From positions 992,001-1,056,000 of the forward strand of contig CAWFNY010000001.1 in the NCBI GenBank assembly GCA_963817435.1: a DNA stretch of 64,000 nucleotides, read 5' to 3'. This document shows positions 46,001 to 54,471 of the stretch, piece by piece. Position 1 is the first letter of the stretch. The number at the start of each line of letters is the position of its first letter. This DNA is from JADJOM01 sp963817435. GTDB taxonomy: Bacteria > Gemmatimonadota > Gemmatimonadetes > Gemmatimonadales > GWC2-71-9. The position numbers were made by a program, and so were the translations under genes. Below the pieces are notes generated by a model. The model had not been told where the DNA came from. It saw nothing but the letters and a program-made list of their open reading frames with translations, and searched no databases.

Positions 46001-46556
46001 CGACTTCCTCACGGCCCAGCGGGACGATCTGGTCTCTGCCCGCGGGTCGCTCCAGCAGGCCATCCGCGAGATCGACGGCACGGCCCGGACGATGTTCATG
46101 GAGACCTTCACCGCGATCCGCGGCAACTTCCTCCATGTATTCCAGACGCTCTTCGGAGGCGGCGAGTGCGACCTCAAGCTCTCCAATCCGGACGATCCGC
46201 TCGAGAGCGAGATCGACATCCACGCGGCGCCCCGCGGGAAGAAGGTGCAGCGCATCCACCTGCTCTCCACCGGCGAACGTTACCTGGTGGCGGTGTCGCT
46301 GCTCTTCAGCATCTATCTGACCAAGCCGAGCCCGTTCTGCCTCATGGACGAGGTGGACGCCCCGCTCGATGACGCCAACGTCGGCCGGTTCATCCGGCTG
46401 CTGGAGGAGTTCAAGAAGTCCACCCAGTTCATCGTGATCACCCACAACCCGCGCACCATGCAGGCGGCGGAAGCGGTGTATGGCGTCACGATGCAGGAGC
46501 CCGGCGTCTCCACGATCGTGGGCGTCCGGCTCGGAGAGCTCGAGCGGGTGTCCTGA
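43083..46556 (+). CDS. smc: Chromosome segregation protein SMC
   Basis: A condensin ATPase of 1157 residues, normal length. Residues 1-170 form the N-terminal ATPase half with Walker A GPNGCGKSN (32-40) and KMEDVIFQGSSARRPVN; about 170-500 is a coiled coil. A hinge lies near 510-640 (LGAREQFGDVILGPLSDFI and onwards). A second coiled coil runs to about 1000, and the C-terminal half has the ABC signature as LSTGERYLV rather than the common LSGGE, plus Walker B FCLMDEVDAPLDDAN. ATG 43083 is used. scpA and scpB are not in the window. The stop overlaps the DAHP synthase start (TGATG). Confidence 0.96.
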   Translation: MKLTKLELSGFKSFADTVTLTFNDGVTGIVGPNGCGKSNVSDAVRWVLGEQSARTLRGGKMEDVIFQGSSARRPVNVTEVSLFLDNTDGDLPIAYREVQITRRLSRSGQSDYLLNGTVVRLRDIQDLLRGTGLGTDAGVVIEAKMIEYLLSDRAEDRRSLFEEAAGIGLYRDRRQTTERRLEETAGDLQRVEDLIAEVQSQIRSLARQKGKAERHARLMEEKFAVQLTLAKRLLTDLGEHMETSERRHAELELQLPVARDGLVQLEERRDECARNRASTEAQRTEIARRLGDVRLELGKLDGDLALAAERLANAAARKLRASEERGVMENRRQQAIRDREAAMAEHVASLAERERIHAELTARTAAEQDVRLKLGEQRQIVRQLEEEIQKRIQMLRSLAGERHSLESDLASLREQAATAGARRQAAQAEQEVAERRRAEATEVAERHGEEAKRRAGEAERARHLVAELRRREALERADRRSAEESLAQLTARRQALEELERDRVGLAPGAAALLGAREQFGDVILGPLSDFIRTGRDDAELAERLLGEWVHAVLVRNSSAVSAIQEWHAREQPGAIVLLPMDAAPTGAAGESPLRDRLYAQGPAESWVRSLLGGSEILEPTGRALRRPNGAILLAGAPSPSGPLRRRAELESLANDVGEAQATLHRTDLALGATVVRLAEAEASQEAAGHAADLARDAERTAVAAREDAIRLASAVGRELGEATTQFTSLSERIERSERRLQEIDASLTEGDLARARLDENLGQSRALLSDLETQQEAARDARVHWQVQEAQLAARLEAAESALHRADRVGTDADQAAVTLAGELGQIETDTAALAAQQAQWIEARGERRVAVAELETAATEADQSAAQAGLALAEAEAGLHETRERVERLTAEYHRLEIEMTEAAGRRRGIVERVEAEWKKPLDTLLAEAPMLELDLETLENESKRIVEALESIGPVNALAVEEHAEEAKRLDFLTAQRDDLVSARGSLQQAIREIDGTARTMFMETFTAIRGNFLHVFQTLFGGGECDLKLSNPDDPLESEIDIHAAPRGKKVQRIHLLSTGERYLVAVSLLFSIYLTKPSPFCLMDEVDAPLDDANVGRFIRLLEEFKKSTQFIVITHNPRTMQAAEAVYGVTMQEPGVSTIVGVRLGELERVS

Positions 46557-47596
46557 TGCTGATCGTGATGCACACCGATGCGACCGCCGACCAGATCCAG
46601 CGCGTCTGCGATACCATCGAGGAGATGGGCTACACCGCCCGGCCGATGCCCGGCAAGCAGCGCACCACCGTGGGGCTCGTCGGCAACGACGGCCGGGTGG
46701 ACGGCTCCCGGATGGAGGCGCTCCCCGGTGTGCAGGAAGTGATCCACGTCTCCAAGCCGTACAAGCAGGTGTCGCGGGAGTGGAAGCCGGACCCGACGGT
46801 CATCCGGCTGGGGGGCAGTCTCGAGATTGGCGGGGAAGCGGTGGTCGTGATGGCGGGGCCCTGCTCCGTCGAGAGCGAACGCCAGATCATCACGGCCGCG
46901 GAACAGGTGCGTGAGGCGGGTGCGACGGTTCTGCGCGCCGGGGCCTTCAAGCCGCGGTCGTCGCCTTATTCGTTCCAGGGGCTGGGCATCGAGGGGCTCC
47001 GGCTGCTGGCGCGCGCGCGGGAAGAAACCGGACTGCTGATCGTGACCGAGGCCATGGACCCCGAGGGCGCGGATCGGGTGGCGGAGGTTGCCGACATCAT
47101 TCAGGTCGGCGCGCGCAACATGCAGAACTATTCCCTGCTGAAGAAGGTCGGCCGACTGGCCAGACCGGTGCTGCTCAAGCGCGGGCTCTCGGCCACGATC
47201 CAGGAGCTCCTGCTCTCGGCCGAGTATATCCTGGCCGAGGGAAATCCCGACGTCATCCTCTGCGAGCGCGGCGTTCGTGGTTTCGATTCCGCAACCCGCA
47301 ACCTCTTCGACCTCTCGGCCATCCCGGTCGTGAAGGCCGCCAGCCACCTGCCGATCGTGGCCGATCCGAGCCACGGCACCGGCCATCGCGACATGGTCAC
47401 ACCGATGGCCCGCGCCGCGGTTGCAGCGGGCGCCGACGGGCTCCTGGTCGAGGTACATCCGAATCCCGACCGCGCGCTCTCGGACGGGGCACAGAGCCTC
47501 TATCCCGAGCAGTTCGCGCGGCTGATGCAGGAGACGAGGCTGATCGCCCAGGCGATCGGGCGCACGATCGCGGCACCGGCCGGGAGCCGCTCATGA
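46556..47596 (+). CDS. aroF: 3-deoxy-7-phosphoheptulonate synthase (type I-beta, N-terminal regulatory domain)
   Basis: First step of the shikimate pathway, condensing PEP and erythrose 4-phosphate to DAHP. The 346 residues comprise an N-terminal ferredoxin/ACT-like domain (about 1-70, as in the Thermotoga-type enzyme, for allosteric inhibition by Tyr or Phe) and the TIM barrel: VVVMAGPCSVESE, GAFKPRSSPYSFQGLG, IVTEAMDPEG, IIQVGARNMQNYSLL, PVLLKRGLSATIQELL and the metal-binding IVADPSHGTGHRD. ATG 46556 overlaps the smc stop; the end overlaps lolA (ATGA). Confidence 0.96.
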   Translation: MLIVMHTDATADQIQRVCDTIEEMGYTARPMPGKQRTTVGLVGNDGRVDGSRMEALPGVQEVIHVSKPYKQVSREWKPDPTVIRLGGSLEIGGEAVVVMAGPCSVESERQIITAAEQVREAGATVLRAGAFKPRSSPYSFQGLGIEGLRLLARAREETGLLIVTEAMDPEGADRVAEVADIIQVGARNMQNYSLLKKVGRLARPVLLKRGLSATIQELLLSAEYILAEGNPDVILCERGVRGFDSATRNLFDLSAIPVVKAASHLPIVADPSHGTGHRDMVTPMARAAVAAGADGLLVEVHPNPDRALSDGAQSLYPEQFARLMQETRLIAQAIGRTIAAPAGSRS

Positions 47597-48246
47597 CGCG
47601 ACTGGGGCTGCTGGTCGCACTCCTCGCGTGGGCCGTCCCGCAGCCGATCGCCCAGGATCCCGATGCCAACGCGATCATCGAGCGGGCCGCACGGGCGTAT
47701 CAGGGGATCAGCTCATTCCGCGCCGATTTCCGGCAGGTGATCGCGGACTCGATGATCGGCACCTTTGAGAGCCGGGGGAAGCTGGTGCAGGCAGGTGAGG
47801 CCAAGCTGGCAATGCGGTTCACCGATCCGGCGGGCGAGGCGATCGTCATGGATGGCGAGCGGCTGTGGGTGTACACGCCGAGCACGACCCCTGGACAGGT
47901 GCTGCGGCTCCGGATTCCGAGCGATCCCACTTACGGCCCGAATGTCCTCGCCTGGATCCTCACCCGGCCCGCCGAACGCTACCGGGCGCGCTACGTGCGC
48001 TCCGACGCCGTCGCCGGCCGGGGGGTCGATGTGATTGCGCTGACGCCCAACGATCGCTCCCTGCCCTTCAGCGAGGCTGTTGTCTGGATCGACCAGTTCG
48101 ACAACCTGCCCCGGCGTCTCGAGATCCGCGAGCGCAGCGGTCAGCGACGGACCCTCGTCCTGACCGGTGTCGAAACCAATCGCCGGGTCTCGGGAGCGAC
48201 CTTTCGCTTCGACGTTCCTCAGGGCGTGCGGATCGTCGATCAGTAG
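47593..48246 (+). CDS. lolA: Outer-membrane lipoprotein carrier protein LolA
   Basis: A 217-residue periplasmic chaperone ferrying lipoproteins from LolCDE to LolB. It has a signal peptide (residues about 1-20, LLVALLAWAVPQPIA), the N-terminal helix IIERAARAYQGISSFRADF, and strands such as GTFESRGKLVQAGEAKLAMRF and GERLWVYTPSTTPGQVL that form the open barrel. The C-terminal part is typical. It confirms a diderm cell. ATG 47593 overlaps the aroF stop. It converges on the DUF2520 gene, overlapping its 3' end by seven bases with no terminator visible. Confidence 0.92.
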   Translation: MTRLGLLVALLAWAVPQPIAQDPDANAIIERAARAYQGISSFRADFRQVIADSMIGTFESRGKLVQAGEAKLAMRFTDPAGEAIVMDGERLWVYTPSTTPGQVLRLRIPSDPTYGPNVLAWILTRPAERYRARYVRSDAVAGRGVDVIALTPNDRSLPFSEAVVWIDQFDNLPRRLEIRERSGQRRTLVLTGVETNRRVSGATFRFDVPQGVRIVDQ

Positions 48247-49049
48247 TCCCGCAGGACCCGCTCCACTTCACTCGCCTTCCCTTCGTCCAGTCCGGCTTCC
48301 CGGGCGAGCTTCAGGGCTTCGAGCCCCAGCCGCGCGTAGAGCCGGCGGTCCTCCAGCGGGATTGCTTCGAGGTGCGCCTGCAGCGTCGCGACATCTCCCC
48401 GCCGTACCGGCCCGGTCAGGGCCGCCGCCGCGGACTCGTGCTGGAGGTTCTCCGCGGCGCCCTTGAGCATCGGCAGATAGATCCGTCGCGCGAGTTCCGC
48501 CGGCACCCCCGCGCCCGCGGCGAATCGCGCGGCGATGCTCGCCAGCACGACGACGTAATTGGAGGCCACGACCGCGCCGGCGTGATAGGCGGCCTTTGCC
48601 GAGGACGGTATCTCAACTGGCGTGAGGCCGAGCAGGCCGGCGAGCCGGCGCCCTTCGGCCACGGCGCGGGCATCACCCTCGATGGCGGCATAGGCACCGC
48701 GCCAGCTGGCGGCGGCGGTGGCGGGATCGGATACGGTCTGCAGCGGATGGAACGACCCGAGGGCGGCACCGCTCCCGTCCAGCGCGCGCAGCGCGCGACG
48801 ATCGTGCAGGCCGGACAGGTGCAGCACGGCCTGCGTCGCCTCGACGGCGCCTGCGCCGCTGAGCTGGCGGGCGACCTCGGCTATCGCGTCGTCGGGGACC
48901 GCGAGGAGAATCGTGCTCGCCCCGGCGACGGCACCCTCAACCGCGCCACCAGCCTCCCGGCGTGACCAGAGGGACACCGACTCCCCGGCCTGGCTCAGCG
49001 CCGCCGCGAGCCCGCGCCCCATGCGCCCACCACCCACGATCGCGATCAT
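48240..49049 (-). CDS. Rossmann-fold and DUF2520 domain protein
   Basis: A 269-residue protein with an N-terminal NAD(P)-binding Rossmann domain (IAIVGGGRMGRGLAAAL; STILLAVPDDAIAEVA) and a helical DUF2520 domain (HLSGLHDRRAL, LGSFHPLQTVSDP, KAAYHAGAVVASNYVVVL). It resembles ketopantoate- or pyrroline-carboxylate-reductase-like enzymes, substrate unknown. ATG 49049 follows the stop of the TauE-like gene by four bases; an in-frame start 21 codons earlier lies inside that gene and adds non-family sequence. Confidence 0.88.
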   Translation of the reverse strand: MIAIVGGGRMGRGLAAALSQAGESVSLWSRREAGGAVEGAVAGASTILLAVPDDAIAEVARQLSGAGAVEATQAVLHLSGLHDRRALRALDGSGAALGSFHPLQTVSDPATAAASWRGAYAAIEGDARAVAEGRRLAGLLGLTPVEIPSSAKAAYHAGAVVASNYVVVLASIAARFAAGAGVPAELARRIYLPMLKGAAENLQHESAAAALTGPVRRGDVATLQAHLEAIPLEDRRLYARLGLEALKLAREAGLDEGKASEVERVLRDY

Positions 49050-49053
49050 TGCG

Positions 49054-49872
49054 TCATCCGCGGGCCCAGGTCCAGAGAATCGACGCCCCGATCGCGGCGA
49101 AGATCGTCGCAAACATCCAGTAGAGCGTCGGCGGGCTCGACCTGCGGTTGACGCGCACGCCGAGCGGGACGGTCACGGCCGCTCCGAGTGAGAGCGGGAG
49201 CAGCATGCGCATATCCATGAAACCGGTCATCCATTCGGATACCACGGGGCCCGGGCCGGCGGTCAGATACCCGACCCCGCCTGAGAGGGTCGTCAGGCAG
49301 ACACCAGCCAGCGCCGTCGGCGCCACCGCCTTCACCGGCAATCGGCCGACGTAGAGCAGGGTCGGCACCGCGATGAGTCCTCCGCCAATCCCCAGCAGGG
49401 CCGACAGCCCTCCCCCGATCAATCCGATGCCGGCGAGCCACCACCACGAATGTCCGGCGTGCGGCGCAGTGCCGGCCTCTCCCACCGCCTGGCGGGCCCG
49501 CCGCGCCATGTCCAGCGCGGAGACGAGCAGGAAGATACCGAACGCCGCGCGAATCCAGTGCGCCCCCTCGGTCTTCGTCAGCAGGCGGGCCACCACGAAC
49601 GCCGAGAGAATACCCGGAATCGCGTAGGCCCCCACAGCCCCCCAGAGGATCGCCCTGGCCCGGGCATATCTCCAGGTGCCGATCGTGGAGGTGGCAAACG
49701 CGACGCCCAGACTCGTCGCATGGGCCACGACGGTCTGGGCGGATGTCGTCACGCCTGTGGGGGCATAGACGAGGTACAGAAACGGCACCATCAGCACCCC
49801 GCCACCGATCCCCGCGAGCGCGGAGAGCAGGCCGACTGCGAGTCCGGTGGCGAAGGCGGCGGGAACCTCCAG
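49054..49872 (-). CDS. TauE/SafE-family permease, probable non-standard CTG start
   Basis: An integral membrane protein of the sulfite exporter TauE/SafE family (substrates include sulfite, sulfonates and other anions). Two repeats of the family glycine motif are visible: LAGIGGGVLMVPFLYLVY near the N-terminus and LLGIGGGLIAVPTLLYVG in the middle, with about seven or eight membrane segments. The first usual start, GTG 49797, would cut the first helix inside the first motif. The frame upstream is open to TGA 49915-49917 and has no ATG, GTG or TTG, but CTG 49872 (then EVPAAFATGLAVGLL) would restore the helix. It overlaps the end of the S41 protease region closely, so coupling may help initiation. 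Confidence 0.8.
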   Translation of the reverse strand: MEVPAAFATGLAVGLLSALAGIGGGVLMVPFLYLVYAPTGVTTSAQTVVAHATSLGVAFATSTIGTWRYARARAILWGAVGAYAIPGILSAFVVARLLTKTEGAHWIRAAFGIFLLVSALDMARRARQAVGEAGTAPHAGHSWWWLAGIGLIGGGLSALLGIGGGLIAVPTLLYVGRLPVKAVAPTALAGVCLTTLSGGVGYLTAGPGPVVSEWMTGFMDMRMLLPLSLGAAVTVPLGVRVNRRSSPPTLYWMFATIFAAIGASILWTWARG

Positions 49873-49886
49873 CGCAGGCGCGATCG

Positions 49887-51515
49887 CTAGTTCCTCGCCG
49901 GCATCGCCGCCGCCTCACTGGCCGCGAGCGAGAGCAGGGACTTCGGCGTCTGCGCCCGGCGCAGCAGATCGAGCGCCATCTGCATCTGCTTGTCGTCGCG
50001 GGCCCGACGACGGAATTCCGCCGTTCGCCCGAAGACGTAGCGGGCGATCTCATACCCGAGCTGGTCATCGACCAGCGCGGTGGCCTTCGCGTACGTCTCC
50101 TCAGGAATGACCACGCCCTTCGCCCGCATCCGCCGCAGTACCTCGGCGCGCATGGCCGGAGTGACGCTGAAATCCTCGGAGGCCACGCTCTTGTCGTTCT
50201 TCAGCTGGAGCGCCGTGGCCGTGAGCGCATCCCGGTACTCCGCGAACTTGGAGGCCAGCGCGCCCGCGAACGCGCGCTCGGGCGTGGTCAGCGTATCCTG
50301 CCGCACGATGAGATCGGGCACGATGCCGCCGCCACCGCGCACCTGGCGCCCGCTGTCGGTCTTGTAGATGGGGCGATTGGCGGTGTCGCTCTTCGTCGAG
50401 TCCTTCACGCCGTCGGCCTCATTGGCCGCCTGACGCATCTGGTCTTCCTCGTTCCGCGCCTTGCGCTGGATGGTGCGGCCGCTCGGCGTGTACCACCGGC
50501 CCGTCGTCAGCTTGAGCGCGGTGTTGTCGGAGAACGGGAAGAGCGTCTGCACCAGCCCCTTGCCGAAGGTCGGGACCCCGACGACCACGGCCCGGTCATG
50601 ATCCTGCAGCGCACCGGAGATGATCTCGGCCGCACTCGCGGTGCCGTCGTTCACCAGCACCACGATCGGCAGCGACGGCCACTCCTGGCGGGCGGCATCG
50701 ACGAAGGTCTTGGTCGCGCCGCGGGCGCGGCCGCGGGTCGCCACGATCTCCTGGTCCTTGTCCAGGAAGAGGTCGGCCACCTTCACGCCCTGATCGAGCA
50801 GGCCGCCCGGATTGCCGCGAAGATCGAGCACCAGGCTCTTCATGCCTTTGCCGAGCAGGGAGGTGATTTCGCTGCGCAGCTCCTGGGTCGAACTCTCCGC
50901 CACCGGACTCAGGGAGATGTAGCCGATGCCACCGGGGAAGATGCTGCCGGGCGGGACCGAGCGGACGTGAATAGTGGCGCGGGTCAGCCGGTAGACGATC
51001 GGTGTCTCGAATCCGATACGCCGCACCCGAAGCTCGACCTCGCTCCCCGCCGGACCGCGGAGCGCCTTCACGGCCTCATCGCTATTCCAGCCCTCCGTGG
51101 ACTTGCCATCGACCGAGATGATCTGGTCGCCCGTCTCGACACCCGCCCGCTCCGCGGGCGTCTCGGGCAGCGGCGCCACCACCGTGATCCACCCGTCGCG
51201 CACGTCGATCTGGATCCCCAGCCCGCCGTAGTTCCCGGTGGTGGTCTCGGTCAGCTGCTTGTAATCGTCCCCCTGCAGCAGCACCGAGTACGGGTCCTTG
51301 AGCTGCTCGAGGAGGCCGGTGGTGGCCTTCTCGTACAGGTTCCCCTGCGGAATGGAATCGACGTAATAGGCGCTGACGTGCGACAGGACATCGTCAAAGA
51401 GACGCGCCTGCTGATAGACGTCCCCGTCCCGGGCAGCGCCCCGCTGCAGCAGCCAGCCGCCGGTGAAGAACGAGATGACCGCCACAAGGGCGACGAGACC
51501 CCAACGCTGACGCAT
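49887..51515 (-). CDS. S41-family C-terminal processing protease
   Basis: A 542-residue exported serine protease of the CtpA/Prc group. ATG 51515 has GGAGG eight bases upstream and is followed by a membrane anchor or signal (about 6-24). The PDZ domain is at about 93-185 (GGLGIQIDVRDGWITVV, GDQIISVDGKSTEGW). The catalytic core has LVLDLRGNPGG (228-238), nucleophile S294 in NDGTASAAEIISG and K319 in PTFGKG. The C-terminal extension (about 440-542) is helical. These proteases trim periplasmic or lipoprotein substrates, often those linked to cell-wall hydrolases. It is 62 bases after tmk in the rpmE-headed minus-strand series. Confidence 0.94.
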   Translation of the reverse strand: MRQRWGLVALVAVISFFTGGWLLQRGAARDGDVYQQARLFDDVLSHVSAYYVDSIPQGNLYEKATTGLLEQLKDPYSVLLQGDDYKQLTETTTGNYGGLGIQIDVRDGWITVVAPLPETPAERAGVETGDQIISVDGKSTEGWNSDEAVKALRGPAGSEVELRVRRIGFETPIVYRLTRATIHVRSVPPGSIFPGGIGYISLSPVAESSTQELRSEITSLLGKGMKSLVLDLRGNPGGLLDQGVKVADLFLDKDQEIVATRGRARGATKTFVDAARQEWPSLPIVVLVNDGTASAAEIISGALQDHDRAVVVGVPTFGKGLVQTLFPFSDNTALKLTTGRWYTPSGRTIQRKARNEEDQMRQAANEADGVKDSTKSDTANRPIYKTDSGRQVRGGGGIVPDLIVRQDTLTTPERAFAGALASKFAEYRDALTATALQLKNDKSVASEDFSVTPAMRAEVLRRMRAKGVVIPEETYAKATALVDDQLGYEIARYVFGRTAEFRRRARDDKQMQMALDLLRRAQTPKSLLSLAASEAAAMPARN

Positions 51516-51577
51516 GACTGCCTCCAGATTGGCCGGCGCCGCTCGCCCAACGGGGGCGGGACGCCGTACCGGGAAAC

Positions 51578-52216
51578 CTAATGTCTGCCGTCGACCGGCG
51601 CGCTGCGCCGCCGCTGCTCGAGCGCGGCCCACGCCCGGCGCAAGACTTCCTCGGCGGGCAGGGCCGCATCGAGATGCGTAAGTCCGGGGCCGCTCGCGTC
51701 CCGAAACACCGCAGCAACCCGGGCGTGGAACTCCTCGCCCGCCTGCTCGATGCGATCGAGGGGCTTCCCGCCGCTGCGCATGCGGCCGAATCCGAGTTCC
51801 GCAGGAAGATCCAGCACCAGCGTGAGATCGGGCTGGAGCCCGGCGGTCGCTGCCTGATTGGCCCGCCGGAACAGGTCGACGTCCAGCCCCCTGCCGCCAC
51901 ACTGGTACGCCTCCGTGGACAACTGGAAGCGGTCGGCGATCACGACCCGCCCCGCGGCCAGCGCAGGCCGGATGACGCGTGCCACAAGATCGGCCCGTGC
52001 GGCCAGGAACAGGAACAGCTCGCTCACCGGCTCCATCGGATGGGCGGGGTCCAGCAGGACGGCGCGGATTCGTTCCGCGACCGGCGTGCCCCCCGGCTCC
52101 CGGACCAGCACCGGGTCAGCACCTTCCGCCCGCAACCGTGCGTCAAGCGCGGCCGCGAGCGTGGACTTCCCCGCCCCTTCCGTGCCTTCAAGAACGAGGA
52201 AGAACCCGCGACTCAT
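51578..52216 (-). CDS. tmk: Thymidylate kinase
   Basis: Phosphorylates dTMP to dTDP. The 212-residue P-loop kinase has GTEGAGKST at 10-18, the DR-x motif region REPGGTPVAERIRAVLL, DRFQLSTEAYQCGGRGL and the lid region RMRSGGKPLDRIE. The lid arginine pattern is near the family norm. ATG 52216 overlaps the stop of the YlbF-like gene (ATGA). Confidence 0.96.
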   Translation of the reverse strand: MSRGFFLVLEGTEGAGKSTLAAALDARLRAEGADPVLVREPGGTPVAERIRAVLLDPAHPMEPVSELFLFLAARADLVARVIRPALAAGRVVIADRFQLSTEAYQCGGRGLDVDLFRRANQAATAGLQPDLTLVLDLPAELGFGRMRSGGKPLDRIEQAGEEFHARVAAVFRDASGPGLTHLDAALPAEEVLRRAWAALEQRRRSAPVDGRH

Positions 52217-52566
52217 CCGAGTGTGATGATGCTGCTCTGCGCGCCCTTTTCCATGCCCTGGGCGATCAGCTGGTTCACCTTGATCATCACCTTCTCGAAA
52301 TTGGCCCGCGAAACGGCGTACGCCTGTCCGCTCGGGCTCACCTCGAGCTCGCGCACCGCGGTCTCATACGTCTCCGCCGTCGCCTGATCGGGCATCTGCC
52401 CGGCGGCCACCAGCTCATCCATCTGGCGCGCCAGCTTCTGGATCAGCTCCACCTTGGCCTGCGCGTCCTGATCGTCCCGCAAGCCGGTCTCCGCGCGCCG
52501 GAGCGCCTTGTATTCCGGCGTCTGCCCGATCAGTCGCCCGAGTTCCTCTGCCTTGTCCCAGATCAC
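52213..52566 (-). CDS. YlbF-family protein
   Basis: A 117-residue helical protein of the YlbF/YmcA family. In Bacillus YlbF, YmcA and YaaT form a complex that steers RNase Y; here neither YmcA nor YaaT is nearby. Family features include the N-terminal AEELGRLIGQTPEYKALRRAE helix, the KVELIQKLARQMDELV helix, and the C-terminal NFEKVMIKVNQLIAQGME. ATG 52566 overlaps the prmC stop, and the gene's own TGA overlaps tmk. Its role in this lineage is unknown. Confidence 0.85.
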   Translation of the reverse strand: MIWDKAEELGRLIGQTPEYKALRRAETGLRDDQDAQAKVELIQKLARQMDELVAAGQMPDQATAETYETAVRELEVSPSGQAYAVSRANFEKVMIKVNQLIAQGMEKGAQSSIITLG

Positions 52567-53417
52567 AGCATCTCGCTCCTCCGCGCGAGGAGATACCGCG
52601 CGCGGCCGAAAAGGTCATCGTGCACTGCGATGTCACTCCATCCCGCCTCTTCAGCCAGCCGGGCGGACTCGGCCCCACGAGTCGCATCAATCTCCAGCGC
52701 GATCCAGCCGCCAGGCCTCACCACGCGTGCTCCGTCAAGCAGCAGCTGACGCGTCGCCACCAGCCCGTCGGGGCCGCTGGCCAGGGCCAGCTCTGGCTCC
52801 CACAACCTCACCGACGGGTCCAGCGCGGCATACTCCGAGTCCGAAAGATAGGGCGGATTCGACACTACCGCGTCCAGGGTGGCCGTCCCCAGGCCCTCGA
52901 GCAGGTCGCCATGGATGAGGTCAATGCCCAGCCGAGTCACCGCACGGTTTTCGGCAGCCAGGGCAAGCGCCTCGCGAGACCGGTCCACCGCGAGGATCTG
53001 ATCGTAGCGCCCCTCGTCCGCCAGCGCGAGCGCGATACATCCGGTGCCGGTGCCGATGTCGGCCACTCGTCCCCCCGGGACCCGGGCCAGGAGCAGCTCG
53101 ACGAGCCCCTCGGTCTCCGGCCGGGGAATCAGCGCACGCCGGTCGGCGTGCAGCGTCAGCTCCCGGAATCCTGCCAGTCCGGTGACGTAGGGCAGCGGTT
53201 CTCCACCCGCCCGCCGGTCCACCGCGTTCCGGAACCGCTCGGCTTCACCGCCCGGAACCGCCTCGTCGGAGAGGATCGATCCGGTGTGCGAGGACAGCCC
53301 CTTGAGATCGGCCCAAATCCGCCAAGCCTCGCGGCGGGGATCCGCGATGCCAGCCGCCTTGAGCCGCAAGCCGGCGTGCGCCACCAGCCGGTCGAGCGTC
53401 GCCGCCCGATCAGTCAC
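52563..53417 (-). CDS. prmC: Release factor glutamine methyltransferase
   Basis: Methylates the glutamine of the GGQ motif in release factors RF1 and RF2. The 284-residue protein has the N-terminal helical domain and the SAM-dependent fold: ALIPRPETEGLVE (95-107), VADIGTGTGCIALALA (118-133) and the catalytic NPPY at 187-190. GTG 53417 overlaps the end of prfA by eight bases, which is the usual prfA-prmC pairing of enzyme and substrate. Confidence 0.97.
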   Translation of the reverse strand: MTDRAATLDRLVAHAGLRLKAAGIADPRREAWRIWADLKGLSSHTGSILSDEAVPGGEAERFRNAVDRRAGGEPLPYVTGLAGFRELTLHADRRALIPRPETEGLVELLLARVPGGRVADIGTGTGCIALALADEGRYDQILAVDRSREALALAAENRAVTRLGIDLIHGDLLEGLGTATLDAVVSNPPYLSDSEYAALDPSVRLWEPELALASGPDGLVATRQLLLDGARVVRPGGWIALEIDATRGAESARLAEEAGWSDIAVHDDLFGRARYLLARRSEML

Positions 53418-54468
53418 CGAGCTGCTCCTGACGACTCGCCATGCGGAGTCCGTCGATCAGCTCGTCGAGCTTTCCATCGAGCACGCCCGGAAGATCGTGC
53501 AGCGACAGGTTGATCCGGTGATCGGTGACGCGGCTCTGCGGGTAGTTGTAGGTCCGGATCTTGGCCGACCGGTCCCCTGTCCCCACCATTGAGCGCCGCT
53601 CCCTGGCGCGCGCGGCTTCCTGCTCCGCGATCATCCGGTCCAGAAGCCGGGCCCTGAGCACCTCCATCGCCTTGAGCTTGTTCTGCAGCTGGGACTTCTG
53701 ATCCTGCTGGGAAACAACCAGGCCGGTGGGAAGGTGGGTGATGCGTACCGCGCTGTCCGTCGTATTGACGCTCTGACCACCGGGGCCCGAGGCACGGAAG
53801 ACGTCGATCTTCAGATCGTTGGGATGAATGGTGACGTCGACGTCCTCCGCCTCGGGGAGCACGGCAACCGTTGCCGCGGAGGTGTGAATGCGGCCCTGGG
53901 TCTCGGTCGCAGGCACCCGCTGCACCCTGTGCACTCCCGCCTCGCGACGCAGGAGCCCGAACGCCTCCGGGCCGCGCACGGCGAAGATGGCTTCCTTGAT
54001 GCCCCCCGAGGTACCGTCGCTGAAGGAGATCGGCTCCACGGTGAGTCCTTTGCGCTGCACGTACCTCTGGTACATCCGGAACAGGTCGGCGGCGAAAAGT
54101 GCTGCCTCATCGCCGCCGGTGCCCGCCCGGATTTCCACGATCGTGTCGCGGTCGTCCAGGGGATCGCGTGGAAGGAGGAGTTCATGCAGCTCGGCCTCGA
54201 GGCGACTGATCTCGGCGGGGAGCCGGGTCAGATCCGCCTTGACCATCGCGGCCAGCTCGGGATCGGCCTCGTCGGCCATCTCCCGAGCCTGCGCGAGTTC
54301 GTCGTTCAGCTTGTCGAGGCGCTCCGCCAGCTGAACGATCGGCGCCAGCCGGGTGTGCTCCCGACCGAGGGCTCGCAGTTTCGTCGGGTCGCCGGCGGTC
54401 GAGGGGTCGGCCAGCTCGTTGGCGACCTCCTCCGCCCGGGCGAGCGCCTGGCGGAGTCGGGCCTCCAC
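53410..54468 (-). CDS. prfA: Peptide chain release factor 1
   Basis: Terminates translation at UAA and UAG. The 352-residue length is normal. The GGQ motif is in FRASGPGGQSVNTTDSAVR, and the tripeptide anticodon PAT in VQRVPATETQGRIH identifies RF1 rather than RF2. Other landmarks are IVEIRAGTGGDEAALFAADL and TYNYPQSRVTDHRI. GTG 54468 is used, three bases after the rpmE stop. It is second gene of the rpmE-headed unit and followed by prmC. Confidence 0.98.
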   Translation of the reverse strand: MEARLRQALARAEEVANELADPSTAGDPTKLRALGREHTRLAPIVQLAERLDKLNDELAQAREMADEADPELAAMVKADLTRLPAEISRLEAELHELLLPRDPLDDRDTIVEIRAGTGGDEAALFAADLFRMYQRYVQRKGLTVEPISFSDGTSGGIKEAIFAVRGPEAFGLLRREAGVHRVQRVPATETQGRIHTSAATVAVLPEAEDVDVTIHPNDLKIDVFRASGPGGQSVNTTDSAVRITHLPTGLVVSQQDQKSQLQNKLKAMEVLRARLLDRMIAEQEAARARERRSMVGTGDRSAKIRTYNYPQSRVTDHRINLSLHDLPGVLDGKLDELIDGLRMASRQEQLGD

Positions 54469-54471
54469 GGC

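Noticed and set aside
43014..46445. Two long minus-strand open frames (712 and 392 codons) across smc
   Set aside because: Typical high-GC antisense frames opposite a coiled-coil gene.
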